From: Chlamydia gallinacea 08-1274/3
GTDB taxonomy: Bacteria; Chlamydiota; Chlamydiia; Chlamydiales; Chlamydiaceae
Length of the DNA stretch: 64,000 bases
Assembly (NCBI RefSeq): GCF_000471025.2
Contig: NZ_CP015840.1
Coordinates: 62,001-126,000 of the forward strand
Reading direction: 5' to 3'
This document shows positions 40,282 to 50,885 of this stretch, in pieces. Position numbers and translations under genes: made by a program. The notes under the pieces were generated by a model. The model did not search any database. It saw only the letters and a list, made by a program, of their open reading frames with translations, and was not told where the DNA came from. Every line of letters starts with the position of its first letter. The first letter of the stretch is position 1.

Positions 40282-40937
40282 CAACATTTATATCCTATGC
40301 TCCGCGCTGGGAACGCCTGCTCAAACATATTGTTGCTTCTTCTAATACACATAGCAAATGGATCAACACATTATCATTCTTAGAAAATTGTGGAGCCAAA
40401 AAAATTTCTGCAAGTGAGCATCCAACACAAGTAAAAAAAGAAGTTTTAAAACATGCAGCTGAAGAATTTCGTCATGCTTTTTATTTAAAAAAACAAATTT
40501 CTCGCATTACCTCAGAGCCATTTTTAGACTATTCTTTAGATAGTGTTCTCGGAGGGAACATAGCAAAGTACTACCTTCACCTCTTAGATCTACGTATATC
40601 AAAACTTCTTAAAACTCATTACCATATCAATAATCAAAGATTAAAGACCACGGCATACATTCTCGTAACTTCTGCTATAGAAATGCGTGCTTTTGAAGTC
40701 TATCCTATTTACCATCGTGTCTTACAAAATGTAGAAAGTACAATTACAATCAAATCAATTATTCTAGAAGAGCAAGAGCATTTAGAAGAAATGGAAGCAG
40801 AGTTATCTACGCTCCCTCACGCTAATGAGCTTTTATCCCAAGCATGTGCATTTGAGAGCTCTCTTTGTTTACAGTTTATAAATCATCTAGAGAAATCTCT
40901 TTTACAAACAGAAAATTTATTTAAAGTATCTCAATAA
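40263..40937 (+). CDS. Predicted ferritin-like diiron protein, last gene of the bio operon
   Basis: A 224-residue, wholly helical protein of unknown function. It carries a full ferritin-like diiron pattern: E41 (helix 1), E68-x-x-H71 in AAEEFRHAF (helix 2), E140 in TSAIEMRAFE (helix 3) and E170-x-x-H173 in LEEQEHLEEM (helix 4). E140 to E170 is 30 residues and E68 to E140 is 72, compatible with rubrerythrin- or MiaE-like four-helix bundles. There is no signal peptide. Its ATG is 19 bp inside bioA, so it must be translated with it. Given that bioC/bioH are not here, oxidative formation of the pimeloyl unit is a tempting role; this is inference. An iron-storage or stress role is the alternative. 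Confidence 0.82.
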   Translation: MFRTQVTTFISYAPRWERLLKHIVASSNTHSKWINTLSFLENCGAKKISASEHPTQVKKEVLKHAAEEFRHAFYLKKQISRITSEPFLDYSLDSVLGGNIAKYYLHLLDLRISKLLKTHYHINNQRLKTTAYILVTSAIEMRAFEVYPIYHRVLQNVESTITIKSIILEEQEHLEEMEAELSTLPHANELLSQACAFESSLCLQFINHLEKSLLQTENLFKVSQ

Positions 40938-41000
40938 GATTTACTTGTAAGATAAAAATACTTTTTGCAAGCTTCTTCAAAAAAACATAAGTTAGCCAAA

Positions 41001-42311
41001 ATGCTTACTTATAAGATCTTACCTTCCTCCATTTACGGAAGAGCAACTGTTCCTCCCTCAAAATCCCAAACACTAAGAGCTATTCTTTGGGCTGCTGTTA
41101 GTCAAGGATTATCCACTATAGAGAATATCTTATATTCACCGGATTCCCTTGCTATGATTAACGCCTGTAAACAGTTGGGAGCGCAAATTACTATACACTC
41201 TACATCACTAGCTATTCTTGGATCTCCTCAGCTCGTTTTCCCTGAAAATACCATAATTCATGCAGGTAACTCGGGAATACTCTTTCGTTTTTTCACTGCA
41301 CTAGCAGCTGCATACTCTAAAAACATCACAATTACAGGCTTCCCCCAACTACAAAGACGACCTATAGCTCCTCTACTTCAATCTTTAATAAACTTTGGAG
41401 CCACTTTCTCCTATCATAAGGACGAGGGTTCTCTTCCTTTTACTATTTCAGGTCCTCTATCCTCTGGTCATACTGTCATATCAGGAGAGGACTCACAATA
41501 CGCTTCTGCTTTAGCAATTGCCTGTTCTTTAGCAGATGGTCTTTTTTCTTTCACTGTGAGCAATCCTAAAGAACTTCCTTGGCTACGCCTCACACTCTGG
41601 TGGTTAGATCAACTCCATATTCCTTATGTGCAATCTGAAAATACCTATTCCTTTCCGAAAAAATCCCGCCCACAGGCTTTCTCCTACAAAGTAAGTGGCG
41701 ATTTCAGTAGTGCGGCCTTTCTTGTCGCCGGAGCATTACTATCACAATCTCCCTATCCAACATATTTATATAATCTCAATATCCAAGAAATGCAGGGAGA
41801 TAAACACCTCCTTTTCCTACTGAAAAAACTAGGAGCGAATATTATTTTTGAAAATAACCATGTGATTGTCTATCCCTCAACGTTTTCAGGAGGTCACATA
41901 GACATGGATCCCTTTATTGATGCCCTTCCTATTCTTGCTGTCCTTTGCTGTTTTGCAACTTCTCCCTCCTATTTATACAACGCCCAGAGCGCTAAAAATA
42001 AAGAAAGTAACCGAATCCTTGCTATTGCTCAAGAACTACAAAAAATGGGAGCATGGATCCAACCTTGCGACGATGGATTAGTCATCAATCCCAGCCCTCT
42101 CCACGGAGCAACTTTATATTCTCATGAAGATCATAGAATTGCTATGGCCTTGTCAATAGCTGCTTTATATGCCACTGGAGAAAGTACGATTTATGCTACA
42201 GATTGTGTAAACAAAACTTTTCCTAATTTCGTTTCTACCCTTACTACCTTACACGCACATATTCAGGAGAACAATGAATATCTTCCTATGCGGCCTACCC
42301 ACAGTTGGTAA
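41001..42311 (+). CDS. aroA: 3-phosphoshikimate 1-carboxyvinyltransferase (EPSP synthase)
   Basis: A 436-residue enzyme joining PEP and shikimate-3-phosphate. Family signatures: VPPSKSQTLRAILWAA near the N-terminus, HAGNSGILFRFFTA, the RRPIAPLL segment and the C-terminal SHEDHRIAMALSIAALYA. ATG 41001 (MLTYKILPSS) is used; a TTG twelve codons upstream is possible but adds a non-family extension. It is first in a five-gene chain of overlapping shikimate genes. Its 3' end overlaps aroK by 38 bp. Very secure. Confidence 0.96.
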   Translation: MLTYKILPSSIYGRATVPPSKSQTLRAILWAAVSQGLSTIENILYSPDSLAMINACKQLGAQITIHSTSLAILGSPQLVFPENTIIHAGNSGILFRFFTALAAAYSKNITITGFPQLQRRPIAPLLQSLINFGATFSYHKDEGSLPFTISGPLSSGHTVISGEDSQYASALAIACSLADGLFSFTVSNPKELPWLRLTLWWLDQLHIPYVQSENTYSFPKKSRPQAFSYKVSGDFSSAAFLVAGALLSQSPYPTYLYNLNIQEMQGDKHLLFLLKKLGANIIFENNHVIVYPSTFSGGHIDMDPFIDALPILAVLCCFATSPSYLYNAQSAKNKESNRILAIAQELQKMGAWIQPCDDGLVINPSPLHGATLYSHEDHRIAMALSIAALYATGESTIYATDCVNKTFPNFVSTLTTLHAHIQENNEYLPMRPTHSW

Positions 42312-42795
42312 AACTCGATTTGGTCAAGTCCTTGCTCAATACCTCTCCTTTCCATTTTTCGATACTGATGATTTGATTTTACATTCCTACGGAGAAAATC
42401 AATATCCTTCGATAAAAAAAATTTTTCAGGCAGTTGGAGAAAAAACTTTCTCTTCTTGGGAAATCGCTATTCTTCGTTCCTTATCAATGGATAAAAGTGT
42501 CGTCTCCTTAGGAGGAGGAACACTTTTGCATCAAGAAGCTGTTTCCCTAATTAAAAATAAAGGAACATTAGTACTTCTTTCTCTTCCCTTACCTAGAATC
42601 TGTGAAAGACTGAAACATCGAGGTGTTCCTGAGAGATTAAAATCCTCCCAAGATCTTATGCACACACTGCAAGAACGTATTGACTTCATGCATCGTGTAG
42701 TTGATTATCAATTTCCCATGGCAGAGGTGGATCTCTCTAAGGAAACGTCGCTATTTTCTGCCTGTAAATCTTTTTTAAAGTTACTTAACTTATGA
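42274..42795 (+). CDS. aroK: Shikimate kinase
   Basis: A 173-residue P-loop kinase phosphorylating shikimate. Walker A is [13 protein letters not shown] with Lys-Thr; FFDTDDLI (shikimate-binding Asp), [11 protein letters not shown] (the family GGG) and the lid arginine near [10 protein letters not shown] follow. The first loop Pro-Thr instead of the common G-x-G is typical for some AroL/AroK branches. Overlaps aroA by 38 bp and aroC by 4 bp (ATGA-type). The symbol aroL is equally used in chlamydial genomes. Secure. Confidence 0.93.
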   Translation: MNIFLCGLPTVGKTRFGQVLAQYLSFPFFDTDDLILHSYGENQYPSIKKIFQAVGEKTFSSWEIAILRSLSMDKSVVSLGGGTLLHQEAVSLIKNKGTLVLLSLPLPRICERLKHRGVPERLKSSQDLMHTLQERIDFMHRVVDYQFPMAEVDLSKETSLFSACKSFLKLLNL

Positions 42796-43871
42796 AAAAC
42801 CGTTTTGGCTCCATATTTTCTATAACTACGTGGGGAGAATCTCACGGCCCCTCTATTGGCGTTGTCATAGATGGATGCCCTGCAGGGATTCGTTTGGACT
42901 CTGAAGATTTTATTCCCGCTATGGCACGAAGATCTCCAGGCAAACCCTACACATCACAACGCCAAGAAACAGACAAAGTCCACATCCTTTCAGGAGTCTA
43001 TCAAGGGAAAACTACGGGAACACCAATTTCTCTACAAATTTTTAATATTGATGTGAATAGTTCTCCCTACCAGCAACAAAAAGATTGCTACCGTCCAGGG
43101 CATGGACAATACGCCTACGAAAAAAAATATGGTATCGTCAATCCTCTAGGCGGAGGAAGATCCTCTGCTAGAGAAACCGCGTGTCGTGTTGCTGGAGGTG
43201 TAGTTGCTGCAAAGCTCCTCGCACATTATGACATTTTTAGCCTAGCTTTTTTATCAAAAATCGGCCCCTTAGTCGTTGAAGGTTACCCAAAATTTTCAAA
43301 AGAATTTGCTCACAAGATTTACCAATCACCCTATTTTTCTCCTCTAGCAAATCAAGACATCCAGGAAATACTCATCAATATTCAAGAAAAAAAAGATTCT
43401 CTAGGCGGGATTGTTTCCTTCATTACTTCTCCCATTCATGAGAGCCTTGGAGAACCGATTTTCTATAAAATACAAGCTGTTTTAGCCTCAGCCTTAATGA
43501 GCATTCCCGCTGCTAAAGGATTTGAAATTGGTCTGGGATTTTCATCTGCAGATATGACAGGATCTGAGTATACAGATCCTTTAATCTCCTCTAGTGGGCA
43601 CATTACCCTAAGTTCGAACCATTGTGGAGGATCTTTAGGAGGCATCACCGTGGGAGCCCCCCTCCAGGGGCGTGTCGCCTTCAAACCTACATCTTCTATA
43701 CAAATTCCCTGTCCTACAGTCACAAAAACAGGAAAACCTACGTACTATGCAACTCCAAAAGAAGGACGCCATGACCCATGCGTTGCCATACGCGCAGTTC
43801 CCGTAGTCGAGGCTATGATCAATCTCGTGTTAGCTGATTTATTCTTACAACAACGGTGCTCTAAACTATGA
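42792..43871 (+). CDS. aroC: Chorismate synthase
   Basis: A 359-residue FMN-dependent enzyme making chorismate from EPSP. Signatures: [20 protein letters not shown] near the N-terminus, [14 protein letters not shown] in the middle with [17 protein letters not shown], and [17 protein letters not shown] near the C-terminus. Length is standard (about 360). Start and stop overlap neighbours by 4 bp each. The downstream use of chorismate (for example folate) is not in this window. Very secure. Confidence 0.97.
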   Translation: MKNRFGSIFSITTWGESHGPSIGVVIDGCPAGIRLDSEDFIPAMARRSPGKPYTSQRQETDKVHILSGVYQGKTTGTPISLQIFNIDVNSSPYQQQKDCYRPGHGQYAYEKKYGIVNPLGGGRSSARETACRVAGGVVAAKLLAHYDIFSLAFLSKIGPLVVEGYPKFSKEFAHKIYQSPYFSPLANQDIQEILINIQEKKDSLGGIVSFITSPIHESLGEPIFYKIQAVLASALMSIPAAKGFEIGLGFSSADMTGSEYTDPLISSSGHITLSSNHCGGSLGGITVGAPLQGRVAFKPTSSIQIPCPTVTKTGKPTYYATPKEGRHDPCVAIRAVPVVEAMINLVLADLFLQQRCSKL

Positions 43872-45004
43872 TCCATCCTTTTCTTACCCAACCGCACCCT
43901 ATGCAACTAGTGACCAACCTATTCAATAACAAGTTATTTTCCTCAATATCACGAGCTTATCCTATAGTCATTGTTTCCGATTACCAAGTGAGAGATCAGG
44001 TTCTTCCTCCAATAATTGAATTCATGGAATCTCTAGGATACAGAGTTGTTGTACTTACCTTCCCTCCCGGAGAACGCAATAAAACATGGGAAACCTTTCT
44101 TTCCTTACACAACCATCTTATAGATAACAATATTCCATCATCATCACCTATTTTTGGTATCGGTGGAGGCGTCTCATTAGATATCGCAGGATTTTTAGCA
44201 TCTACCTACTGTCGAGGCCTGCCCTTATTTTTCATTCCCACGACTTTACTAGCTATGATCGATGCAAGTATCGGAGGAAAAAATGGTGTGAACTTTCGAG
44301 GATTAAAAAACCGTTTGGGAACATTTTACCTTCCTCAAGAGGTATGGATACACCCTCAATGTTTAGCAACTCTTCCTCAACAAGAATGGACAAATGGAAT
44401 TGCTGAAGCTATAAAACATAGCTGCATTGCAAATACTTCCCTCTGGGAATTTATGGATACCTATCGTACCGACCTCTGTACATCCCCAGAAATTCTCGAA
44501 GAATTTATAAAAAGAAATTGCCAAGTCAAAGCAGAAATTGTAGCTAAAGATCCTAAAGACAAAAATCTAAGAAAAATACTGAATTTCGGCCATACTTTTG
44601 CTCACGCTATAGAAACATTATCCCAAGGATATATTCCCCACGGCCACGCGGTCAGTGTAGGGATGGTAATAGAAATGAAAATCGCTGTCGCTATGGGAAA
44701 AGTAAAACAAACCAATCTTCTTGAACTAGTATCTCATAAGTTAACATCTTTTCACCTCCCGACTTCGCTGGCAGAGCTTCGTAAATTTCTTCCCCAACAT
44801 CTGCGGAAAGAATTTCATAAAAATAATCTCATGCATTTCTTACAATATGACAAAAAAAACCCATCTACAAAAGCAATACGCATTGTTATTCTCGAACAAT
44901 TAGGTCGTGCTTCTACCTGTGATGGTGCTTATTGCGCCTCCCCCTGCAAGGATATTCTTAATCAAATAATTCAGGAAGAATTTCATGTTATGTGCCACAA
45001 TTAG
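43868..45004 (+). CDS. aroB: 3-dehydroquinate synthase
   Basis: A 378-residue NAD- and metal-dependent enzyme forming dehydroquinate from DAHP. The glycine-rich motif [41 protein letters not shown] (shown in part) and the metal ligands in [11 protein letters not shown] and HGHAVSVGM are present. The stop overlaps the aroDE start by 20 bp. The entry enzyme DAHP synthase is not seen in the cluster. Very secure. Confidence 0.96.
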   Translation: MIHPFLTQPHPMQLVTNLFNNKLFSSISRAYPIVIVSDYQVRDQVLPPIIEFMESLGYRVVVLTFPPGERNKTWETFLSLHNHLIDNNIPSSSPIFGIGGGVSLDIAGFLASTYCRGLPLFFIPTTLLAMIDASIGGKNGVNFRGLKNRLGTFYLPQEVWIHPQCLATLPQQEWTNGIAEAIKHSCIANTSLWEFMDTYRTDLCTSPEILEEFIKRNCQVKAEIVAKDPKDKNLRKILNFGHTFAHAIETLSQGYIPHGHAVSVGMVIEMKIAVAMGKVKQTNLLELVSHKLTSFHLPTSLAELRKFLPQHLRKEFHKNNLMHFLQYDKKNPSTKAIRIVILEQLGRASTCDGAYCASPCKDILNQIIQEEFHVMCHN

Positions 45005-46418
45005 CGGTCCCTCATTCAAAGAAGCTCAACAGCAAATTCTCCATTCCCTTCCTTTTGTAGATAGCATAGAATTACGTATAGATTATCTTCTTTCCCTCTC
45101 TGAAGAAGAGATTCATGAGCTCATAATCTTAGCTAAACACCCGATTCTTACATTAAAACGTTTAGCCCACACTCCCCAAGAAGTTTGGGTACAACAAGTG
45201 ATGAATCTTGCAAGATTGCAACCGGAATATTTAGATATTGATTATACGTTTCCAAAAGAAGCTTTAAACCATATTCGGAAATACTATCCCAAAATAAAAA
45301 TCCTACTTTCTTTTCACAGTGATACTTATGAACACCTACCCACGATCTATAAAAATCTTGCTCAAACACCTGCTCATGAATATAAACTCGCTATCTCTCC
45401 AAGAAATTCCCTAGAGACATTTCATTGTCTACAGTATAAAAACCATCTCCCAGAAAATACTACTCTTCTCTGTATGGGAGAGGTAGGTATTCCATCAAGA
45501 ATTCTTTCCCCTTTAATAAAAAATAAAAAAAATTATACTGCAGCTCCTTACTCTTCACCAGTAGCTCCTGGACAACTCCCATTAAAAGAACTCCTTACCT
45601 ATAATTATGCAAATCTCTCTGAGAAATCACAGATCTACGGCTTGATAGGCAATCCTATTGACCGTAGTATTAGCCATATATCGCATAATCAACTCTTTGC
45701 AAATCTTCATCTATCCGCAAGTTATATAAAAATCTTACTAGAATTTCATGAGCTGGAAGCTTTTATCTCACTATCTCGAGAACTTCCTTTTCGAGGATTA
45801 AGCGTTACCACGCCCTTTAAAACAGAAATCATCAACTACATTGATGTATTAGATCCTTCTGTTCACCAATGTCAGGCATGTAACACACTAGTGTTTAAAA
45901 ACAACACTCTGATTGGCTATAATACAGATGGATTGGGAATGATTCATCTCTTGAATGCCAAAGGTATTTCCTTGAAAAACTCTCGCCTAGGCATTGTAGG
46001 CGCTGGGGGAGCGGCTAAAGCTATTGCCCTAGCGTGTGCTCATGCAGGAGCTAATATTAGCATTTTCAATCGTAGTTCAACTCCAGGAATTCAACTTGCT
46101 AACCTATGTGGAGGCTCTTTCTTTCCTTTAAATGAATTGTCTCCCACACAGGCAATTGATATTCTCATCCTCTGTCTCCCCCCAAATACTCCTTTTCCGG
46201 AAATCTTTCCTCCTATAATTCTTGATATCAACACCCTTCCTAAAGAATCTACTTATACCAAGAAGGCCAAACACCGTGGGTGCTATATCCTTTACGGATA
46301 CGAACTATTTGCTCAGCAAGCCCTACTCCAATTTGCTCTCTGGCTCCCGACTCCCCTCTCACAACATCAGCACGATGAATTTCTTATACATATAGAAAAT
46401 ATTATGCATTCTGTGTAA
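44985..46418 (+). CDS. aroDE: Bifunctional 3-dehydroquinase / shikimate dehydrogenase
   Basis: A 477-residue fusion. The N-terminal domain (1 to about 205) is a type I dehydroquinase: SIELRIDYL near the start, HPILTLKR, and the Schiff-base Lys in HEYKLAISPRN. The C-terminal domain (about 215-477) is shikimate dehydrogenase: LIGNPIDRSISHISHNQLF, the catalytic Lys in SVTTPFKTEI, ACNTLVF, GYNTDGLG, and the NADP motif GAGGAAKAIALAC. The fused form is standard in Chlamydiae and plants. It completes the pathway from DAHP to shikimate in this operon. Very secure. Confidence 0.96.
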   Translation: MLCATISGPSFKEAQQQILHSLPFVDSIELRIDYLLSLSEEEIHELIILAKHPILTLKRLAHTPQEVWVQQVMNLARLQPEYLDIDYTFPKEALNHIRKYYPKIKILLSFHSDTYEHLPTIYKNLAQTPAHEYKLAISPRNSLETFHCLQYKNHLPENTTLLCMGEVGIPSRILSPLIKNKKNYTAAPYSSPVAPGQLPLKELLTYNYANLSEKSQIYGLIGNPIDRSISHISHNQLFANLHLSASYIKILLEFHELEAFISLSRELPFRGLSVTTPFKTEIINYIDVLDPSVHQCQACNTLVFKNNTLIGYNTDGLGMIHLLNAKGISLKNSRLGIVGAGGAAKAIALACAHAGANISIFNRSSTPGIQLANLCGGSFFPLNELSPTQAIDILILCLPPNTPFPEIFPPIILDINTLPKESTYTKKAKHRGCYILYGYELFAQQALLQFALWLPTPLSQHQHDEFLIHIENIMHSV

Positions 46419-46452
46419 AATTTTCTTTTGCAAATACTGTTTTCTATTTTTC

Positions 46453-47259
46453 ATGCAAACGTCAATATGGAATTTTTGGATATTGCTGTGTTTCTTCTTT
46501 CCTATTGTAGGACATACTGCGGTAACGACACGGTATGTAGAAATAAAATCTATCCACGAAGTTGCTGGCGATATTCTCTATGATCCTAGTGATTTTTGGT
46601 TAATTTTAGATCTTGACGATACTCTATTAGAGGGAGCTCAAGCATTAACACAATTCCTCTGGTTGCAAAAAACTTTGATCGGGTTACAACAACTAGGATT
46701 TACAGAAAACGAAGCTTGGAATACAGCTTATCCTTATTGGGAATCCATTCAAGACAAAGGATCCGTAAAAACTATCGAATCTGCGATGCTCACGCTTATC
46801 TCACGTCTGCAAGAGCAAGGAAAAACGGTTTTTGCCTATACAGAACGACAACGCTCTGCAGAAGAAATTACAATAAAACAATTGAAAAGCTTAGACATTA
46901 CCTTACTGTCCTCAGCACCACCAACTCCTCAAACACTACCACCGAATATTTTTTTCTCTTCCGGAATACTATTTGGTGGAGAGCTCCATAAAGGACCTGG
47001 TTTACAGTTTTTTTTGAATGCAATAAACACATGTCCAGAAAAAATCATTTACATTGATAATGATAAACATAACGTTTTACGCATTGGAGAATTATGTAAA
47101 TCAAAAAAAATTTCTTATTTCGGAATTACATACACAGCACAAAAATTTTCTCTTCCTATCTATTTTCCTGAAATTTCTAAGGTCCAATATACCTATGCGC
47201 AAAAACTTCTTAGTAATGAGGCTGCGGCATTATTATTACGACATCAAATGGCGGAATAA
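46453..47259 (+). CDS. Exported HAD-like protein (DUF2608 type)
   Basis: A 268-residue protein with a signal peptide (about 1-23, ILLCFFFPIVGHTAV). It has HAD-superfamily motifs: I in LILDLDDTLLEG (nucleophile Asp and D-x-D), II near TVFAYTERQRS, and III/IV with LHKGPGL (Lys) and IIYIDNDKHNV. This matches DUF2608, a family also found in Legionella and Coxiella (CT371 in C. trachomatis numbering, from memory). A periplasmic or secreted phosphatase is likely, substrate unknown. It starts 34 bp after aroDE and may be read through from it; aaxA follows after 75 bp. Confidence 0.85.
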   Translation: MQTSIWNFWILLCFFFPIVGHTAVTTRYVEIKSIHEVAGDILYDPSDFWLILDLDDTLLEGAQALTQFLWLQKTLIGLQQLGFTENEAWNTAYPYWESIQDKGSVKTIESAMLTLISRLQEQGKTVFAYTERQRSAEEITIKQLKSLDITLLSSAPPTPQTLPPNIFFSSGILFGGELHKGPGLQFFLNAINTCPEKIIYIDNDKHNVLRIGELCKSKKISYFGITYTAQKFSLPIYFPEISKVQYTYAQKLLSNEAAALLLRHQMAE

Positions 47260-47334
47260 CGCAAACCAAAAATGATGGCATAAAACAACTATTTTTTTTA
47301 CAGTCACGTTAAAAACTCGTGTATTCCGTGGTCC

Positions 47335-48660
47335 ATGATACTTGTTCGTTTTCTGGTATTTATTTGCTTATGTAGCTGTAGCTTTTTCCTTTCTTTTCCT
47401 GCTTACGGAAAAGATCCAACACACCCTCATCTCCACCACCATCGAATTGCAGATAGGCTAAAAAAAAGCACTACTCGACATACACCTAAAATAGAAACTC
47501 ATGACTGCGAACCACATACCTATGTATTATCTCCTGTTCGTAATGTTCTTGCCCGCCGGCCCTGTGACAATGGCTGGTCAATTTCTCGACTCTTCCATTC
47601 CATAGAAGAAGAAACGAATTCTCAAATTACTATTGATTTCACCATTCTTCCTCAACGATTTTATCCCAAAAAGAGTGCTCTTACTCAAATTGAAGAAGAA
47701 CAGCCTATTTGGCAATTCTACATGAGTCCAAATGCCTCATGGCAAATCTATAATACCCCCATGGCAGGAGTAGGAAGTATTGATTTTTCCTATACCTTAA
47801 TCCGTTACTGGGAAAACAATGCACAAAATGCTAACAATGCTTTGGGCATTGCAGGAGAAATTAATGACTACAGTACACGGGCAAATACACTCAATACTCT
47901 TACATTTTCTCAAACGTTCCCTGGAAATTGGTTAACGATTTCCTTAGGTCAATACAGCCTGTATTCCATAGATGGAACTGCATATGATAATGACCAACAA
48001 TCCGGGTTTATCAGCTATGCACTATCACAGAATGCCAGTGCTACTTATTCATTAGGAAGCATTGGGGCTTACCTACAACTCACTCCTTTACCTTCCCTGA
48101 ATATCCAAGTAGGTCTTCAAGATGCTTATAATGTTTTAGGAACGGGTTTCCGCATTCGTAATTTAAACAAAAAGAAATACAACTTTTATGGTTATTTATC
48201 TTTGTCTCCGCAATGTCTCTTAGGAGGAGGACAATACTCCGCTCTTATTTACTCCACACGTGCGGTCCCCGAGCAACCAGTAAACACTACAGGTTGGTCT
48301 CTAAATTTTGGTCAATATCTAGGGAAAAAATTGTACGTATTCGGCAGATGGAATGGATCTACAGGAAAAGCCGTCAATCTACATCGCTCTTATGTTTTAG
48401 GTTTAGCCTCACCCGATCCTATTCACAGAAACTCTCAAGATGTCTTCGGAGTTGCTTGTGCTTTAAACCGAGTCAATCCTCAGGTAGTTCAAATACAAAG
48501 AACACGACAATATGAAACGGTAATTGAAGCATTTGCTACCCTAGGATGCGGTCCCCACATATCTATAACTCCTGATTTTCAATTCTATATCCATCCAGCA
48601 TTAAGAACAAATAAGCGTTCTGTGACTGTATACGGTATACGAGCTAACTTTTCTACTTAA
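47335..48660 (+). CDS. aaxA: OprB-type outer-membrane porin of the arginine-agmatine system
   Basis: A 441-residue outer-membrane protein. A signal peptide (1 to about 25, [19 protein letters not shown]) is followed by a His-rich segment, a helical region and a beta-barrel of the OprB carbohydrate-porin family. It ends in an aromatic/strand segment [10 protein letters not shown]. In chlamydiae AaxA lets arginine through the outer membrane for decarboxylation by AaxB and exchange by AaxC (recalled work on C. pneumoniae). The three genes are adjacent and co-oriented, with 22 and 9 bp spacings. Secure by context and pattern. Confidence 0.9.
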   Translation: MILVRFLVFICLCSCSFFLSFPAYGKDPTHPHLHHHRIADRLKKSTTRHTPKIETHDCEPHTYVLSPVRNVLARRPCDNGWSISRLFHSIEEETNSQITIDFTILPQRFYPKKSALTQIEEEQPIWQFYMSPNASWQIYNTPMAGVGSIDFSYTLIRYWENNAQNANNALGIAGEINDYSTRANTLNTLTFSQTFPGNWLTISLGQYSLYSIDGTAYDNDQQSGFISYALSQNASATYSLGSIGAYLQLTPLPSLNIQVGLQDAYNVLGTGFRIRNLNKKKYNFYGYLSLSPQCLLGGGQYSALIYSTRAVPEQPVNTTGWSLNFGQYLGKKLYVFGRWNGSTGKAVNLHRSYVLGLASPDPIHRNSQDVFGVACALNRVNPQVVQIQRTRQYETVIEAFATLGCGPHISITPDFQFYIHPALRTNKRSVTVYGIRANFST

Positions 48661-48682
48661 CTTTTTCAATAGGAGAGCACCT

Positions 48683-49270
48683 ATGCAACAAGGAACACGC
48701 TATCCCACTCTAGCTTTTCACACAGGAGGGACCGGAGAATCTGACGATGGGATTCCCCCACAACCGTTTGAAACTTTTTGCTACGATTCTGCTTTATTAC
48801 AAGCGAAAATTGAAAATTTCAATGTTGTTCCTTATACCTCCGTATTACCTAAAGAACTATTTGGGAATATTGTTCCCGTAGATCAATGTGTAAAATCTTT
48901 CAAACATGGGGCTGTCCTTGAAGTTATCATGGCAGGACATGGAGCAGATACCACAAGCGGAACTCATGCAATTGCTACTGGCATAGGTATTTGTTGGGGA
49001 CAAGATAAAGATGGGAATCTTATTGGAGGTTGGGCTGCGGAGTATGTAGAATTTTTCCCTACATGGATAAATGATGAAATTGCAGAATCCCATGCAAAAA
49101 TGTGGTTGAAAAAATCTCTTCAACACGAATTAGATTTACGTTCCGTTGTGAAACATAGTGAATTTCAATATTTTCATAACTATATCAACATTAAGAAAAA
49201 ATATGGATTTTCATTAACCGCACTAGGATTTCTAAACTTTGAATATGCAGATCCCGTTACCATTAAGTAA
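48683..49270 (+). CDS. aaxB: Pyruvoyl-dependent arginine decarboxylase
   Basis: A 195-residue proenzyme that cleaves itself between T52 and S53 ([13 protein letters not shown]), the Ser becoming the pyruvoyl group. It makes agmatine from arginine. G115 ([10 protein letters not shown]) is intact; as I recall a G115R change inactivates the enzyme in some C. trachomatis strains. The active-site acidic segment and [14 protein letters not shown] are present. It has a full AGGAG eight bases before the ATG. Within aaxABC; the exported product may reduce host arginine for nitric-oxide synthesis. Very secure. Confidence 0.95.
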   Translation: MQQGTRYPTLAFHTGGTGESDDGIPPQPFETFCYDSALLQAKIENFNVVPYTSVLPKELFGNIVPVDQCVKSFKHGAVLEVIMAGHGADTTSGTHAIATGIGICWGQDKDGNLIGGWAAEYVEFFPTWINDEIAESHAKMWLKKSLQHELDLRSVVKHSEFQYFHNYINIKKKYGFSLTALGFLNFEYADPVTIK

Positions 49271-49279
49271 GGAGAGTTC

Positions 49280-50740
49280 ATGATTTCCTACAAAAAGAAC
49301 TCTAAGAAAAATCTAGGGATTCTTGCCTTAGCAGGTATGGTAGTGAGTTCCATGATTGGAGGAGGGATTTTCAGTCTTCCTCAAAATATGTCAGCTTCAT
49401 CAGGAGCAGGAGCCATTATTTTCGCATGGATTCTTACAGGCATAGGCATGTTCTTTCTCGCCAATACTTTTAAAATTCTTGCCTTAGTACGTCCTGATCT
49501 AACTACAGGAATCTACATGTATAGTCGTGAGGGTTTCGGTCCTTATATAGGATTTACTATCGGTTGGGGATACTGGCTTTGTCAGATATTTGGTAATGTG
49601 GGTTATGCTGTCATGACCATGGACGCTCTTAATTACTTCTTCCCTCCCTATTTCCAAGGAGGAAACACTCCTCTTGCCATTTTAGGAGGGTCAGTCCTGA
49701 TCTGGGTATTCAATTTCATCGTCCTTAAAGGTGTTCGTCAAGCTTCATTCATCAATATTATTGGAACTATATGTAAATTGGTTCCACTAATTATTTTTAT
49801 AATTATTACTGCTTTCTTTTTTAAATTATCCATTTTCAAAACTGACTTCTGGGGAAATACAGCAACAGCGACGCAACCTGCATTAGGCCCAATTTCTAGC
49901 CAATTAAAAAGCACCATGCTTGTTACTTTATGGGCATTTATTGGTATTGAAGGGGCTGTTGTCATGTCTGACAGAGCACAAAGTGCTTCTGATGTTGGGA
50001 AAGCCACCCTGCTAGGATTCTTAGGATGTTTATGCATTTACATCTTACTCTCTCTACTACCTTTCGGCTCCTTATCTCAATACCAACTATCCCGAATTCC
50101 TAATCCTTCTACAGCCGGGATACTCCATATCCTCGTAGGAAAATGGGGAGAAGTGTTGATGAATATTGGCTTGCTCATAGCTATATTATCTAGTTGGCTA
50201 TCTTGGACAATGATTGTGGCTGAAATTCCCTATTCTGCAGCAAAAAATGGAACCTTCCCTGAAGTCTTTGCTTTAGAGAATGCTTATCACTCTCCTAAGG
50301 TATCCCTATATGTGACTAGTGCTCTAATGCAAATCGTCATGCTGCTCGTTTACTTTTCTGCAGATGCTTGGAATACTATGCTGAGCATCACGGGAGTTAT
50401 GGTTCTCCCTGCCTACCTCTCTAGTGCAGCTTTCTTAGTGAAGTTTAGTCGAAATAAGGATTACCCTAAGAAAAGTCCCATAAAATCTAGAGCAGCAATG
50501 TTTACAGGAATGATTGGAGTTCTTTATTCCATCTGGCTTTTATATGCTGGAGGTTTGGATTACTTATTGATGGCCATTATTCTTTTAGCTTTAGGAATTC
50601 CTTTTTACATAGAATCTGGGAAAAAGAATCATCATGCAAAAACTTTTTTTTCAAAAAAAGAAATCGTAAAAATCACAATCATTACGTTGCTTGCTTTACT
50701 AGCAATATTTCTATTTTCTACGGGGAAAATTCGTTTTTAA
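49280..50740 (+). CDS. aaxC: Arginine/agmatine antiporter
   Basis: A 486-residue APC-superfamily transporter with about twelve membrane segments. The early [19 protein letters not shown] motif (glycine-rich helix-1 break, GxG) and [13 protein letters not shown] in helix 6 mark the amino-acid antiporter group. It exchanges intracellular agmatine for external arginine. GGAG lies eight bases upstream of the ATG. A strong hairpin 16 bp after the stop ends the operon. Secure. Confidence 0.94.
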   Translation: MISYKKNSKKNLGILALAGMVVSSMIGGGIFSLPQNMSASSGAGAIIFAWILTGIGMFFLANTFKILALVRPDLTTGIYMYSREGFGPYIGFTIGWGYWLCQIFGNVGYAVMTMDALNYFFPPYFQGGNTPLAILGGSVLIWVFNFIVLKGVRQASFINIIGTICKLVPLIIFIIITAFFFKLSIFKTDFWGNTATATQPALGPISSQLKSTMLVTLWAFIGIEGAVVMSDRAQSASDVGKATLLGFLGCLCIYILLSLLPFGSLSQYQLSRIPNPSTAGILHILVGKWGEVLMNIGLLIAILSSWLSWTMIVAEIPYSAAKNGTFPEVFALENAYHSPKVSLYVTSALMQIVMLLVYFSADAWNTMLSITGVMVLPAYLSSAAFLVKFSRNKDYPKKSPIKSRAAMFTGMIGVLYSIWLLYAGGLDYLLMAIILLALGIPFYIESGKKNHHAKTFFSKKEIVKITIITLLALLAIFLFSTGKIRF

Positions 50741-50755
50741 TTCCCTATTCCTCCA

Positions 50756-50790
50756 GAGAAGGGAGATTCTCTCCCCTCTCATTTCCTTTT
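50756..50790 (+). terminator. Terminator of the aaxABC operon
   Basis: GAGAAGGGAGA (50756-50766) and TCTCCCCTCTC (50770-50780) pair in 10 of 11 positions around loop TTC, followed by ATTTCCTTTT. It is G/C-rich for this genome and lies 16 bp after the aaxC stop. Confidence 0.7.
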
Positions 50791-50885
50791 GCTTATATTC
50801 CCCTCTGTTCTTTAATGCGCTATTCTCTTATTCTCAGGAAAGAAGATGGGAAAAATTGGACTTAGCCCCTAAGTAAGGTAAATCT

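Noticed and set aside
40938-41000. Extra N-terminal residues for AroA from TTG 40965
   Set aside because: The family begins near MLTYKILPSS and the extension has no conserved sequence or ribosome site.
46716-46991. Alternative frame inside the HAD-like gene
   Set aside because: The overlapping frame carries the HAD motifs; this one has none.
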